Shown here piece after piece: positions 26,539-38,772 of a stretch of 64,000 nucleotides of DNA (position 1 is the first letter of the stretch; each line of letters begins with the position of its first letter). The position numbers were made by a program, and so were the translations under genes. The notes beneath the pieces are model-generated. The model was given only the letters and a program-made list of their open reading frames with translations. It ran no database searches and was not told the origin of the DNA. Source of the DNA: Coriaria nepalensis (taxonomy: Eukaryota; Streptophyta; Magnoliopsida; Cucurbitales; Coriariaceae); NCBI GenBank assembly GCA_027186245.1, contig CP114492.1, positions 937,501-1,001,500 on the forward strand, read 5' to 3'.

Positions 26539-27663
26539 ATGGGTCTTGATGATGTTTGTAGCACAGGCCTTGTTCTAGGCTTAGGATCATCCTTCCCATG
26601 TAGTAGTATAAAGCCAAAGAAACAGTGCTTATCTTTTGAGCCATCTTTGGCTTTGGGCCTTGGAGTAAATAATATTATTGACATGAACAAAGGCGGTTAT
26701 AGTAGTGATCACGGGCAGGTCGGGTCGAGTCACAGTACTCATAGCCAAAGCGGTGTCTCTAACTCTTTCTCCAGCGGCGGCGGGGACGGCAGCGGTGGGG
26801 GTAATAATAGGGTGGTTAAGAGAGAGAGAGAGCTTAGTAGTGAAGAGATTGAATTGGAAGAGAAAGTGATTTCTTCAAGAGTTGTAATAAGTGATATTGA
26901 AGATGAAGATGGTTCTACTAATGCTAGAAAGAAACTTAGGCTTACTAAAGATCAGTCTGCTCTGTTAGAAGAAAGCTTCAAGCTACATAGCACTCTCAAC
27001 CCTGTAAATATTTCTCTCTCTCTCTCTCTTCTCTCTTCTCTCTTCTCTCTCCCTCCATATTTTTCTTAATTATTCAATTATTTAATGGTATTACAATTAT
27101 TTAATTATGTTATTAATTTGTTCATTTCTAGCAGAAGCAAAAGCAAGCACTAGCGATACAGCTGAATCTAAGGCCAAGACAAGTTGAAGTGTGGTTTCAA
27201 AATAGGAGAGCCAGGTCTCTATATACTTAATCTCTATATTTATGAACAATTAATTTATGACTCAGATATATTAAATATTTAGATAATCGCCCTACAAAAT
27301 TAACAAATATAACAATCTAATCCTTTTTTTTTTTGTGGTTTTCCTTGTGATCATAGGACTAAGTTGAAGCAAACAGAGGTGGATTGTGACCTGTTGAAGA
27401 AGTGCTGTGAAAATCTAACTAATGAGAATAGAATATTACAAAAAGAGGTTCAAGAATTGAAGGCCCTAACACTTGCTCAACCACCATTCTTGATGCATAT
27501 GCCTGCAGCTACTCTCACCATGTGCCCTTCTTGCGAGAAGATAGATCATGGTTCAAAACCACCACCGCCCAAGACGACACCGTTTTCTATGGCTCCTAAT
27601 AATAAGCTGCCTCACCATCACTTGTACATTAATCCCTTCACAAACCCTTCTGCTGCCTGTTAA
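26539..27663 (+). CDS. HAT22: HD-Zip class II transcription factor (HAT22/HAT9 type)
   Basis: Homeodomain-leucine zipper factor that binds DNA as a dimer and usually represses transcription. Exons 26539-27003, 27135-27214 and 27357-27663 give 283 residues. Two EAR-like LxLxL motifs (LVLGL at 11-15 and LALGL at 37-41) fit repression. The homeodomain is about residues 127-186, with helix [12 protein letters not shown]. The leucine zipper follows at about 187-222, then the class II redox motif CPSCE at 238-242. The C-terminal [10 protein letters not shown] and N-terminal MGLDD are HAT22 hallmarks. Acidic residues and a Gly/Ser-rich linker lie before the homeodomain. HAT22-type genes act in ABA, cytokinin and senescence responses; the role here is inferred from the family. 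The start ATG is in good context. The second exon has a tandem acceptor, described in the findings. Confidence 0.97.
27004..27134 (+). other. HAT22 intron 1 with (CT)n tract and tandem acceptor
   Basis: The intron starts GTAAAT and contains a CT microsatellite at 27012-27055. It ends TAGCAG, giving two possible AG acceptors three bases apart at 27131 and 27134. Confidence 0.7.
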
Positions 27664-30073
27664 TTACTTAATTAGAAATTTAGAAGGCATAATTAGTTAA
27701 TTAATTACTAGCTATATAGATTACTTAAGATCCCTACAACCCAATATCCTTTTTTTTTTTTTTTTTTTTATAAATTTGGTCAAGGGATTAATTAATTATT
27801 TTATATATTCATAAAAACAAAAATATTAGTGTAATTACTAATTATTAGTTGTAGAAATTAAAAATGGTAACTGCTGATGATTTTATATGTAAATTTGTAC
27901 ATTTTTTCAAGCTTATCTATGTAGATGGTAGATGTTGTGTCGGTTTGTTCTTATCATGTAGTATGCCTTTTGAGATACTATATATTAATTTTAATACGGA
28001 AGATAATACTCTTATTTTACTCCATAAATAATAGGATTATCATTCTTTAAATTTAATTTTAAGTGATAATTAAATATACGTAATATAATTTTATTTATTT
28101 AAATTATATAAATATAAAAAATTATGATCGTCAAAAGCACGAAATTTTCAATTAAAAAAAAAAAAAAAAAGAGGAAGGTGGCGTTAAGGCGTGTGAATGA
28201 AGTAAGGAATGGTTGATTCATATAGAAAATAAATATCATATAAATAATAAAAAGTGAGAAAATAAAATAAAATTACAAAAAAACAAAACAAAACAAAACA
28301 AAAAGTTGAAAAAAGACAAGGTCATGGTCACGTGAGATGCCGACTCTTAAAGGCAACCGGTGGGTCTGACCCCACGTGGTTGCCTTTTTGTCCCATAGAG
28401 TATCTCTTTTACAAAATCTCATTTATAAAGATTTTCTCATAGAAAGTCAAAAAAAGATATTCTAGTGTACAATAATAGAAGACACTTTAATGCTCCAAGC
28501 AAAATAATATCTGACGGTCGATATTCGATCTAAGAGTGGGCCCATGCGGCATGAAAGTTGCATCTATACGTTATAAGCACGCTATCATGATTAAAATACT
28601 TAGTCCACCCATCATCATCTATAATGTTTATTTATTTATTTAATAAAATAGAATTAAATTTATAATATTTTTAAATAAATTAAAAATATAATCTTAAATA
28701 TTATATATAAAATATAAATTCAGAATAAACTAAAATTTATAACATCATCATCATCATCCATGATGTCGTGGATCAATAAAATCATGAGAAATATTTTCCG
28801 AAAAGAAGGAACTTTTCAAAAAACTACCATGGGCCCACCTCCCCTATCAGGGTCACTATCATCACACATCTTTGCTCTATGCCGCCGCCATCATCATCAT
28901 CATCATCATCATCATACGACAATTCTTCGATGCCCTTTTTGAGTTATAATTTGACTAATTAATAATTATTATCATTATTAGTACACCAAATTAGGAGTGT
29001 ATACATATTGATACATGAATCGGCGGTGGAGAAGCATTAAATATAAATTAATTAATCATTATCATAAGATATGGATAATTATGATTATTGATTTGATTAA
29101 CGTATGCCAACACGTACTTAACAACTAAACAATAAATAAATCGAAAGACGATTGGACATTGGTCTCTCATTTCCACTTTGTCGGCTTGTCGTATGTCGGG
29201 AAATGATAATTAAGTTTATAATTATGTTGCAATATTTGTTTCCTTTTTTTTTTTTTTTTTTTTTCTTAAGCACAAATTGTTTGAGTCTAATTATTTATAT
29301 TGTAAGAGTTGTTTGGTCAAGTGATTAGGAACGCAAGATTGTAAGGTCGATTTGTATCGAGATTTTGTATTTAAAATTCATAAAAAATTATTTTTTAATA
29401 TTATTTATCAATCAATTTTAAGAAAAAAAATTAAATTTTTAATATCAATTTTAAAAAAATTAGATGATAGACTAATATGGTATTATAGTCATAAGTATTT
29501 TAGATTAAGCTAAATAACTCCATAAATAAATTAATTAATTTTAATCCAATATCCAAATTAGTTTTTATAATAAACATCTAATAATGAGGCTGTCATATAA
29601 ATAGACCAAAATATTTATTTTAATTTGTCAAAGAAGTAAAAAAAAAAAAAAACATATTTTTTTCCTAATACGATGATGTCCAAATACGACAAGTCAAACA
29701 ATCGTAGGAGAACATTCAAATGGTCACATAATATAATAATAATAATAATAATAATAAACAAATTAATGTCCAAATAAGTAGATATTATAATGAAAATCAA
29801 TGATTAGGGAGTAGATTTTTCCTAATCGCTTACTTTTTCATCATTAGGAATAATTTAAAAAGAATTATAAATATAAATAAGTGTTTAACTGCCGACAGAG
29901 GATTTTTACTAGCGTGCCTTTTTCTTTCCTAATTTCCGTTTTTCTAGTTGGAAAATTAGACGGGAAAAGTAGGGTCCACAAAATGAAGAAGAAAAAAAAA
30001 ATCAGTTGATTGGATAAAATGTTCATAAAGAAGTTAAAAGAAGAATACCAAAATAAAATATATTTAAAAATTT

Positions 30074-30111
<38 letters not shown>

Positions 30112-30150
30112 TAATTATAAAATTATTATATAAAATTGATATATTATGAA
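27664..30150. other. Spacer between HAT22 and FANCL, no gene seen
   Basis: AT-rich DNA with long T or A runs (27751-27770, 28155-28171, 29247-29264), a (CAT)n tract at 28889-28915, (ATA)n at 29732-29757 and A/(AT)n at 30074-30113. A hairpin with a G-box sits at 28349-28387. No coding exon was recognised. Confidence 0.5.
28349..28387. other. GC-rich stem-loop with G-box
   Basis: AAAGGCAACC at 28349-28358 pairs exactly with GGTTGCCTTT at 28378-28387. GTGGG and CCCAC extend the stem inside it. The right arm includes CACGTG, and another CACGTG lies at 28329-28334. A T run follows the right arm. Confidence 0.6.
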
Positions 30151-30162
30151 AGTGATGATTTT

Positions 30163-30321
30163 GGCCCAAAGAGAAAACCATTGCTCCTACAGTCTATGGG
30201 CTTTGTGACTTAGAAAAGGCCCAAACTCCCGTAACAGCCCATTAGATGTTACATTTGCTTATTTCTCATCAGACATTAGGAAAATCCAATCCAAATTGAT
30301 TCATCGGTTCAAAACAGCCCA
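30163..30321 (+). promoter_or_regulatory. Cluster of five site II-like elements, probable FANCL promoter
   Basis: GGCCCA or TGGGCT/AGCCCA motifs occur at 30163-30168, 30197-30202, 30218-30223, 30236-30241 and 30316-30321. Such clusters are bound by TCP factors and are common in promoters of replication, ribosomal and mitochondrial genes. Position upstream of the first FANCL exons suggests transcription starts near 30300-30420. Confidence 0.55.
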
Positions 30322-30779
30322 TCTGACAGTTTTTCCAGTTTCGCAGTTTGGTATTTCTTTACATTATTGAAAGTTCAACTTACTTGAATCTTGTTTATGA
30401 ACGACAACTAATCATGACGTGATGCTTCAGTTTCACATAGGGAAAGCTTTGAATCTGAAAATCTTGGTTTTGGTCTTGTTTATGTGCAGGTTTACCTTGT
30501 TGGACCCTCATACATCTGAATGCCATGTTTACACCATCAACTCATGGAGAGGTATCATATATATATATATGGTTGTTGTGGCTTTTAGCTTTTGCACATA
30601 ATATGTTTGAAGAAAGGACTGAAAGAAATCAGACAATGAAACTCTAGAGAGATGACCCCAATAAGATTTCTTGACGAAAACTTTAATCCGAAGAAAGCAT
30701 ACCTTAAGAAAGAGAGCAAGTGCTGTGCTGTCATAGAATTGTCTCATGCATATATACTTATAAATATATGGTGAAATAC

Positions 30780-32716
30780 ATGCAGGAATGTGTTGAGCAG
30801 AGTAAGGTTCCCAAGCCGGACAACTCATCTGCGTATTACCAAAATATCTACTCTCAGGTCAGAAATGAAGAAAGAAGAGATAATATTCCTTGCAAATGCT
30901 TTATTCGGAGCCCTGAATTTGTATGTAAGCGTTTTCTATGCAGATAGAAGAAGTAGGATGGCAACATCTGGTTACATTAGGTGCAGATCTAACGTTTCTA
31001 AGCTTCCGAATCTTGTAAGTTCTTTCATACATTTTTTTTTTCTCTTCTGTACTTTATAATGTCATGATTCGTTCTTTTAAATGAAATAAATTCATTTGAT
31101 CATCAGAGATGAGAAGGGCAGAGTCCATGTTCTGGAGATTCAACTTGATAAATCCTATCCAAAAAAACCACCCTTTATTTCAGCAGTTAGTCTTTCTTTG
31201 ATAGCTTTATAATTTAATCATATCCCCCTTTCAATTTATTATATGTCTTATGAAATTTCTTTCTTCTTCAGGATGTCCCTTATATTTTCAATCTAGAGTG
31301 GTCCATAAAATCAAGATTGAGAGATGTAGTACAGCAGTTTGAAAAGGTAAATATGCTGTGGAACGAATTTCTCGAACAAATTCTATTTCTCCAGAAAAGA
31401 AAAGAAAAGAAAACATTTGAAGTACTTATTGTTCTATTCAGCATCTTGAAGAGCTTCAAGGATTTTGGTCCGTTATGGATGAAATTGACAAATCACTCTC
31501 CGTTTCTGATTCTAAACAAACATCTCGAGCCACGTCATACCGTTTAATCAATATGGGTGATTATATAATATTGCTAACTTGAATATATTTATAGCTAATT
31601 TCACTTTTCTTTCTGCTCTTATTAAATCCTTTTAGTTTCATGTAATTAGGAAATGGTTGCAGTGTCATGTTGTCTATAAATGTGAAGGACCCTACATCTG
31701 TACCAGAGTAACAATTCATCTTAATTTCCTTACTCGAACTGCTAATTGGTTATATGTTTTTTTTTTTAAATTGTCATTTACAGGTTAATATTATTTTTTC
31801 ATATTTAGGTTCCGATTTCTAGGTTCAAGTACGGAAGTAGAATCTTTGAGAAAGATATGGCAAAGAAGAAGCAGAGGATGGTAAAAGGCATTCCTCAAAT
31901 TTTCCTTTCGTTTTTTTTTTCACTAGTATTTTGATTTGATGTCATGTTTCTAAAATTTAAATCATCTAGGTCAAAGGACAAGTCTTTTCTCGAAAATCTT
32001 GAATTTGTTTTTGAGACTGAACTTCCAATTATGCTCTTGGATGTTCTGGAAAATGAACCCCAAGTCGAATGTGGAATATGTTATGCTCAATATCTTCCAA
32101 TTGGTAATGATTTATACAAGTATTTCAAGATTGTAAAGATAAATTTGTATCCTTGTTTAAAATAAAGGAAAGGAAAATGACTTCGTATGATAATATACAT
32201 AGATGATGAGCTTGGAGCTAGGAGTGGAAGTGGGCCTGACTACATCTGCGACAATATCAACTGCCATCGTTCTTTCCACAGTCTTTGTCTCGGAGATTGG
32301 CTCCGTTCCATAACCACAACCAGACAGTATGTTTTAAATCTTGCTCTTTGTATTTATATATGGCCTTAAGTTTTCACATCACCATGATTTGTGTGAGAAA
32401 GTTAATTAAAAGGGTGGTTATGGCATTAAGAGTTTCTATTGTGTTTTAGATTCACTATAAACGCCAGTTTGGAACTGAAATCTGGTTTGAGTTCATAAAT
32501 CCAGTTTAGTTCACATAATTTGTTTTAAGGAAAGTTCGCAGAATCTTACCCAGATTCGAATTTACCTGATTTTTTTTTTTCATCCGTGTCTTTGACTTAT
32601 TTTCTATGAATGTACCCCACTTATCCTTATATGGTAGGTCGTTTAACTGTTTGTTCGGGAAGTGTCCATACTGTTCAGAGCCAGTTGCAGTGAAAATAAA
32701 CATCTCCAAGAAGTAG
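30780..32716 (+). CDS. FANCL: FANCL, E3 ubiquitin ligase of the Fanconi anaemia pathway
   Basis: Ligase that in the Fanconi pathway monoubiquitinates FANCD2 during interstrand crosslink repair and meiosis. Exons: 30780-30857, 30944-31014, 31107-31185, 31272-31346, 31442-31556, 31650-31707, 31809-31880, 31970-32103, 32203-32326 and 32638-32716; all GT-AG and in frame, 294 residues. The UBC-like central region runs from YYQNIYSQIEEVGWQHLV to the middle. The C-terminal RING-type domain begins VECGICYAQYLP, has CHRSFHSLCLGDWLRSITTT, and ends GKCPYCSEPVAVKI. Cys/His spacing is complete. Length is close to plant FANCL; the human protein is longer by an N-terminal domain not seen here. The start is the weak point: ATG at 30780 or 30768 both fit, and an upstream exon is possible. 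Arabidopsis FANCL lies next to XTH6, as here. Confidence 0.92.
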
Positions 32717-33045
32717 AAATGAAGAATACTCTCTGCACAAGATGTGACTTCCTTATAAGCATGAAGCTCATATACTGAGACATGTAACTAAGCTTGCTTT
32801 TTTCTTTGCTATTATTAATGGAATTATATATATATATATGTGTGTACGTATATATTGGTCTCGGTCTATCACATGTGTGCATGGGTGGGACTCACTTTTG
32901 ACAAGCAGCTTCAGCCAAGTACGCCACACTATTTAGGAACAATGGCATTAAAGGTAGCTAGAGGCTGTTTCGAGCCGTCTTTTTCTTGCATTATACCATA
33001 CTGTAAGCCAACACTATTGTAGGTATGTGCAATATGATAAAGCGA

Positions 33046-34620
33046 TTAGATGCCGGCAAAACACTCAGGTGGGGCGACATAGTATCTTGATTTATCAGTG
33101 CAATAATCATAGATCATGTGGTTCAAACGAACCCACCTGTACCTCCTAGCTTCAATGGCATTGAGTGCTTGAAAAGATGTTCCTTCCCACATGTTTCTTG
33201 GGTTTGAACCACAGTTTGGTGGGCCTGGAACAGGGCACCCTTCAATGTCAAAGTCCTTGTAGTAAGCATAGAAAGGTGCTTTGCTCCAGTCAATCTTTTC
33301 TAGCCCACCTCGTGTTGCCCAGTCATCAGCTTCCCAAAGTGTGGAGTATACCCCCATTGCCTGTTGCTTGGGATATGGTATGCCTTTTGCTTCATTGTTC
33401 TTGTACACTCTTATGGGTACTTCATCTACGTAAAATCTGTAAAGTTATGTGGAGACAAAAAGTATTAGCTTGCGAGAGAGAGAGAGTGGTTGGTCCGATT
33501 CTATGGGTCCCACACCACCTCTCTCGACAAAACTACAAAACGGCCTTCACCGATACAACATATATGAATCGAAGCTCAAACTGTATGAGAGAATTATATA
33601 TCAAATGCATCGGAGGTATGTAACTGTAATGAGGGAAAATGACGGGTACCATGAAGTGTATTCCACCTCGAGCGTCATTACATCTATTGAATACACCCGA
33701 TTGATAAAAACTTATTCCATATTTTACGTAGGCTTGTCTTAAGTTTGCTCTAAACCACTTTGCTAATTCTAGCTAGAGGGATGTCTACACATTCCATATG
33801 TATGTATGTAGGGTAAAGGAAGCTTACACAATGTGTCGGTGATTCCATAGGATAGAGTAGGTATGGAAATCCGCAGAAGGATCAAACCAGAGGTTGATTC
33901 TTTGCTCCCTATCACCCTTTCCATGAGCATATATGTTGGTCTGGACCGTGTATGGCTGCCCGCTCCGGTTTCCCAAGAATTCAAAGTCCAATTCGTCACG
34001 TACTCTATCAGTGTCCGAGTTCATCTGCAATCAATAAAAATAGAAACTAAAACCACAACCAATATCTAAACTAATTAGAACTTCATTATCTTATACAATG
34101 ACTACTTACATAGAAAGCTGTGACAGTTCCGGCAGAATCTCCAGGAATGAGCTTGATCTTCATGCTCACTCTTCCAAACAAGTATTTCCTCTTTGAAGCA
34201 AACCCACTGCCTAAAATCATACATATTTTTCAAGTCAAGAAAACAAAATATATTCATCTCACTATTAGCTAGGAAATTGATAGACACATGTTGTCGACTG
34301 TAAGGTATTTTCCTTTCCTCATACTCGTATATAGATCGTATGAGCTTGTAGCTAATATCGAGTTACTCTATGCATGTATATATATATATGTATGTACGTA
34401 TATATAAGTTAGCCCAATAAAGAAGATTACCAGAACTTTGATCAAGAAGGAGTTGGATGGTAGTGCCTCCATTGAATTGCTTGATATGGTGAACGGACCA
34501 TGTGACCTTAAAATCTTCGAGAAAAGTGGCGGGCCTTCCCGAAACACGAGGGATCGAGACTGCAAGAATGCTCAACATGAAGAAGAACACAGCAGCAACG
34601 GCATTTTTTAGCGTGGCCAT
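33046..34620 (-). CDS. XTH6/XTH7: Xyloglucan endotransglucosylase/hydrolase (XTH6/XTH7 type)
   Basis: Secreted GH16 enzyme that cuts and rejoins xyloglucan in the cell wall. Exons 34431-34620, 34110-34210, 33828-34024 and 33046-33436 give 292 residues. The N-terminus has a hydrophobic signal peptide (about 1-28, ending near VSGRP). The catalytic motif is [10 protein letters not shown] at 107-116, with Leu where many family members have Ile. Glu108 is the expected nucleophile and Glu112 the acid/base. NRS at 116-118 is the conserved glycosylation site. The C-terminal XET region has the Cys pattern [13 protein letters not shown] and PPEC and ends CFAGI. No defect is visible. A TATATATA box lies at about 34715-34723, roughly 95 bases upstream. 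It is tail-to-tail with FANCL, the stop codons 330 bases apart. Confidence 0.96.
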
Positions 34621-34714
34621 AATAGTATAAAAATTTGATTGTATCAATTTGTTTACAAAGAGATAAATAATGAATATGAGTTTGACGTGGAAGAAAGATG
34701 TAATAATGGGGTGT

Positions 34715-34723
34715 TATATATAG
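34715..34723 (-). promoter_or_regulatory. Probable TATA box of the XTH gene
   Basis: Read on the minus strand, CTATATATAAC lies about 95 bases before the XTH ATG. This is a normal distance once a short 5' leader is allowed for. Confidence 0.5.
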
Positions 34724-35403
34724 GTGGAATTGTATAAGTGTAGGAAGGGCAAAAAGGAAAAATGGAAAAAAAGAAGTGATTGAGGGCTTATTAAGCTTAG
34801 CTTTCCATACAGCTAATGGAAAGCCACCATAAGGTCCCCCTACCCTATAATTTTACATGTTTGTATTGTTCTTCCCCACTCATTTTCCTCTTTATATAGT
34901 CCGAAATATTTCTAATTCCTTGGGCCCTTCTATTTATATTGATCAAGATATTATTTTAATCTAATTTTTTTTTGGATAAGTTCGATTTATTATATACTAA
35001 TTAATTATAATTATATATAATATATATTTTGATCGATAAATCGAGAATTCATAAATTTTATAACCTACATGATGACAGCGGGTCAACTGGCAAAAGCCAT
35101 CCAATCGGTTATTGAGAAGAAACAAAGGAATTTGTATATCCATTCATTTTTGCACTTTTACATCTAGAAGACAGCCATGATAGAAGTTGATTGATCTAAT
35201 GTCTTTGATTGGGAAAGCACTTGACTATACATGACTAGTGTTACAAAAATACGAAGGATACAAGTACGACCAACCAATAGAAGCCACGTGGTAGGATTTG
35301 ATCATATATGAGATTATGAGTATCAGAAATTGAAGTGCAATAATGATACTTAGATAATCAAAAACTGTAATGAAAAGGAATAAGACTTTTTATAATCCAA
35401 TGC

Positions 35404-35477
<74 letters not shown>

Positions 35478-37401
35478 TTGAATTCGAATTTATTTTGAAG
35501 AATCGTTTCTTACTATCATTTGAGCAACTTTTTGAGGTCCCCCGCCAATATTGCACTAAGATTTGAGAAGTGTATGCAGTGTTAGGTGTCTTCATGTGCT
35601 CACTGTAGAGTCTAGTAGGGCCTCTCAGGTGGCTTAAGTGAATAAAATATATAAAAATTATAAAAGAAAAATTTAAGGATTAATTTATAAATTTTTAATA
35701 ATTATAAAGATAAATTTTTAATTTATGGATATTTAAAATTTTATTTATAGAATTTTAATCTTGACAAAGATGAAGGCCGACCATCCTGTTCCTGTCCATG
35801 CTTATCGACTCAAGAATCTTGATTAGCATTGTATTAGGATAAGGCAAGGCAAACATATGGGAAAAGGAGTTGAAATGGGTTGAAAGGGTCTCTGGTTTGT
35901 ATGAAAGTTGAAAAGTCATGAATGATGTTTTTGGTCTGTGCAAAAACGAAGGATGGAGACAGAAGAACACTGAAAAAGCCTATGGAAAAGGAGACCTGAA
36001 CCTGATGGCTGATTCCTTTCCGTCATTAATCCCAATACCATCATCCCCCTTGTAGACCTTATTCCGAACCTATACCTTTCAATTATTATCTACCACTCAC
36101 AAATATATCTCATCGTCTCTCTATCATTCCCATGCCGACAATGCTTTTCACATCAGAAATCGCACCATTCTTGTACTATTTCTGTTTCACGATAAGCTTC
36201 TACTACTACTACTACTAGTACAATTAACTCACAGGAAGTAAAATACTAGTATAATTCAACCTCGAGCTCAAGCAAGATATTACAATTTGTTCGTGAAATA
36301 GAATACTGAACTACTACACCGTGATAACACGAGTTTGATGGTAAAAAGTAGTAACGAAGCTTAATCTTAACCGCTGAAATCTTAACACTGATCAAGGAGA
36401 TTAAAAGCCTTCTTTTTTCCTACATCCCTTCACGTTTCCCAAATAGACTTCATGACCTGTTTAGACCCTTGAATACCCTGATAGAATGATTTCCTGGCTT
36501 AGAAGAACCCCTAAAAGGAACATTACAACTTTCCCGGTCATGTACTGTATTTAAGCTGAGAAGCTGGTATCTAAAGGATCATTACAGCCTTCCCCAACCA
36601 TTGACTGATTCTTGGACCAATAAGAACCATCCTCATTTGCGGTGGTGTGGCCTGTGTTTATACAAATTTTTTCTCCCCTTTTCAGATACACCAAAGGTGT
36701 CTACTCCTGAACTAATTAAACAACCACCTAAAGACATTCAGTAAAAAGGGAAAAAGAGAAATGATCAAAATCTAAGGGGTCAAATTGGTAAGGCTGGAAA
36801 GATTTTGGTGGGGCATTTTCCAAAGGGAGACGAAAACACGTAATACCCCAACATAAATCCTAGAAGGGTATTGGAAACTTATGATCATCAAATCAAGTGT
36901 ATGCTACGTGGTTCTTACAATCAGTACTAATAAAAACAAAATTTAACATCCTACTGTAAGAAAAGCAGCTTAATGAAATGGAGAAAAAGGCAGCTAAGTA
37001 GTTTCAACCAACGAACTAATCCCCCCACACTATTTGATGAAACAATTTCCTTGATAGATAGAATATATAACAGCTCAATACTAAATAAATATGCAAAACT
37101 CAATGATCTATACATACATAACTCATTTCCCGCATTTTATTAAAAGAAACTAGCCAAGTCATACAGAAACTGGAATCAAAGCCAGTTATACCTCACATTA
37201 TCATTATCATCCTCATATCATGCAAATACCAATTTCAGGAACAATTCCAAAATTAAAAACAACCACCTATGAAGCAATATTATCACCAAAAAAAAAAAAA
37301 CATCTACAAATGAAACCTGGAGACTCAGCGATCTGCTCCTTCTCCCCTAGCTCCTGCAATTATACAACCTTTTCAATATTCTTAAACTCCTTTTACCAAA
37401 A
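34724..37401. other. Spacer between XTH and NFS1, no gene seen
   Basis: Contains a long A run followed by (AT)n at 35411-35473 and AT-rich DNA around 35640-35760. The last part before 37402 should include the NFS1 3' untranslated region. I searched it for the Cys-rich EPFL2 peptide expected from Arabidopsis At4g37810 and did not find it. Confidence 0.5.
35411..35473. repeat. A-run plus (AT)n microsatellite
   Basis: About 29 A residues are followed by about 17 AT units. It may be a slipped simple repeat or the tail of an old retroposon; no body of such an element was recognised beside it. Confidence 0.9.
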
Positions 37402-38772
37402 TCAATGTTGTGCCCATTGAATGTCCTTAATATTGATCCCTTCCTTAATCATCTCGTAAAGCGGGCTCATCTCCCTCAACCTCTCAACCTGTTTAACAGT
37501 CAACTCAACAGCTCGATCAATCTCTTCCTCAGTAGTAAACCTTCCAATCCCAAACCGAATCGAAGTGTGGGCCATATCCTCGTCTACCCCTAAAGCCCTC
37601 AATACATAAGAAGGCTCTAAACTAGCACTAGTACAAGCACTCCCACTAGAAACGGCCACATCTTTCAAACCCATAAGCAAGCTCTCTCCCTCCACATAAG
37701 CAAATGACAAATTCACATTTCCAGGATACCTCCTGTCAATACTCCCATTCACTACAACCCCATCAAGTTTCTTATTAATCCCATTAAGCAATCTATCTTG
37801 CAAATTTGTAATTCTCTTTTCGTCATATTCCATTTCTTTCAGGGCTAGTTCACAAGCAGCTCCCATTCCGACCACTAAGGGGGTTGGAACAGTCCCGCTT
37901 CTAATCCCTCTCTCTTGCCCGCCTCCATTCATTTGGGCCTCGACCCTAATCCTGGGCCTGCGCCGCAAATACAATGCCCCGATCCCTTTTGGCCCATATA
38001 TCTTATGCCCACTTAAAGACATTAAACTCACATTCCATTTTGCTACATCAATGGGGATTTTGCCTAAAGCCTGTGCAGCATCAGTGTGAAAAGGAACATT
38101 AAATTCTTTGCAAATTTGTCCTATTTCCTCCATGGGTTGAATCACTCCTATCTCATTATTCACCGCCATGATTGAAACAAGCCCTGTATCGGGTCTAATT
38201 TCGGTACGAAGCTTATCTAGATCGATAATTCCATCAGAATTAACAGGCAAGTAACTAACTTCAAACCCTAATTGCTGCAAATACCTGCACGAATCCAGAA
38301 CGCATTTGTGCTCAGTTTGAGTAGTAATCACGTGCTTCTTCTTATCGCTGTAGAATTTCATCACGCCCTTGATCGAGATGTTGTTCGACTCCGTAGCTCC
38401 TGAGGTGAAAACGATTTCTTTAGGAGAAGCTCCGATTAGGGCGGCGACCTGAGACCGAGCGGTTTCTACGGCTGATTCTGATTCCCAGCCGTAGAGGTGG
38501 GTCCGAGAGTGAGGGTTTCCGAAGCGGGAGAGGTAGTAGGGAAGCATGGCGTCTAGGACGCGAGGATCTACGGGAGAGGTGGCTTGCATATCGAGGTAGA
38601 GAGGTCGGCCGGCGATTTTGACTCCTTTCATGGAGATTCCGGCGGAATCTTCGTAGGGTTCGGTGGGAGGAGGAGATATCGCGGCGGCAGCGGAGGCAGA
38701 GGAGAGGTGGCGGAGGAGGGTGTAGGGTTTGAGGGTGCGGCGGAGAGTGGAAGCGATGATTATGGACGCCAT
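37402..38772 (-). CDS. NFS1: Mitochondrial cysteine desulfurase NFS1
   Basis: PLP enzyme that takes sulfur from cysteine as a persulfide and supplies it for Fe-S cluster assembly in mitochondria, together with ISD11 and frataxin. Single exon, 456 residues. The first 45 or so residues are Arg/Ser/Ala-rich and lack acidic residues until PTEPYEDS, as in a mitochondrial presequence. The core begins [19 protein letters not shown]. His155 (TEHK) stacks on PLP, Lys257 in [12 protein letters not shown] is the Schiff-base lysine, and Cys380 in [13 protein letters not shown] carries the persulfide. The C-terminus IQWAQH is conserved from yeast to plants. The frame extends upstream of 38772 but without an ATG; 38772 is the first ATG in frame. 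The intronless state matches plant NFS1. Arabidopsis NFS1 lies between HSL2 and XTH6, as here. Confidence 0.97.
   Translation of the reverse strand: MASIIIASTLRRTLKPYTLLRHLSSASAAAAISPPPTEPYEDSAGISMKGVKIAGRPLYLDMQATSPVDPRVLDAMLPYYLSRFGNPHSRTHLYGWESESAVETARSQVAALIGASPKEIVFTSGATESNNISIKGVMKFYSDKKKHVITTQTEHKCVLDSCRYLQQLGFEVSYLPVNSDGIIDLDKLRTEIRPDTGLVSIMAVNNEIGVIQPMEEIGQICKEFNVPFHTDAAQALGKIPIDVAKWNVSLMSLSGHKIYGPKGIGALYLRRRPRIRVEAQMNGGGQERGIRSGTVPTPLVVGMGAACELALKEMEYDEKRITNLQDRLLNGINKKLDGVVVNGSIDRRYPGNVNLSFAYVEGESLLMGLKDVAVSSGSACTSASLEPSYVLRALGVDEDMAHTSIRFGIGRFTTEEEIDRAVELTVKQVERLREMSPLYEMIKEGINIKDIQWAQH

Noticed and set aside
28760..28942. Open frame with a run of nine histidines
   Set aside because: The His run is simply the (CAT)n microsatellite at 28889-28915; no family resemblance elsewhere in the frame.
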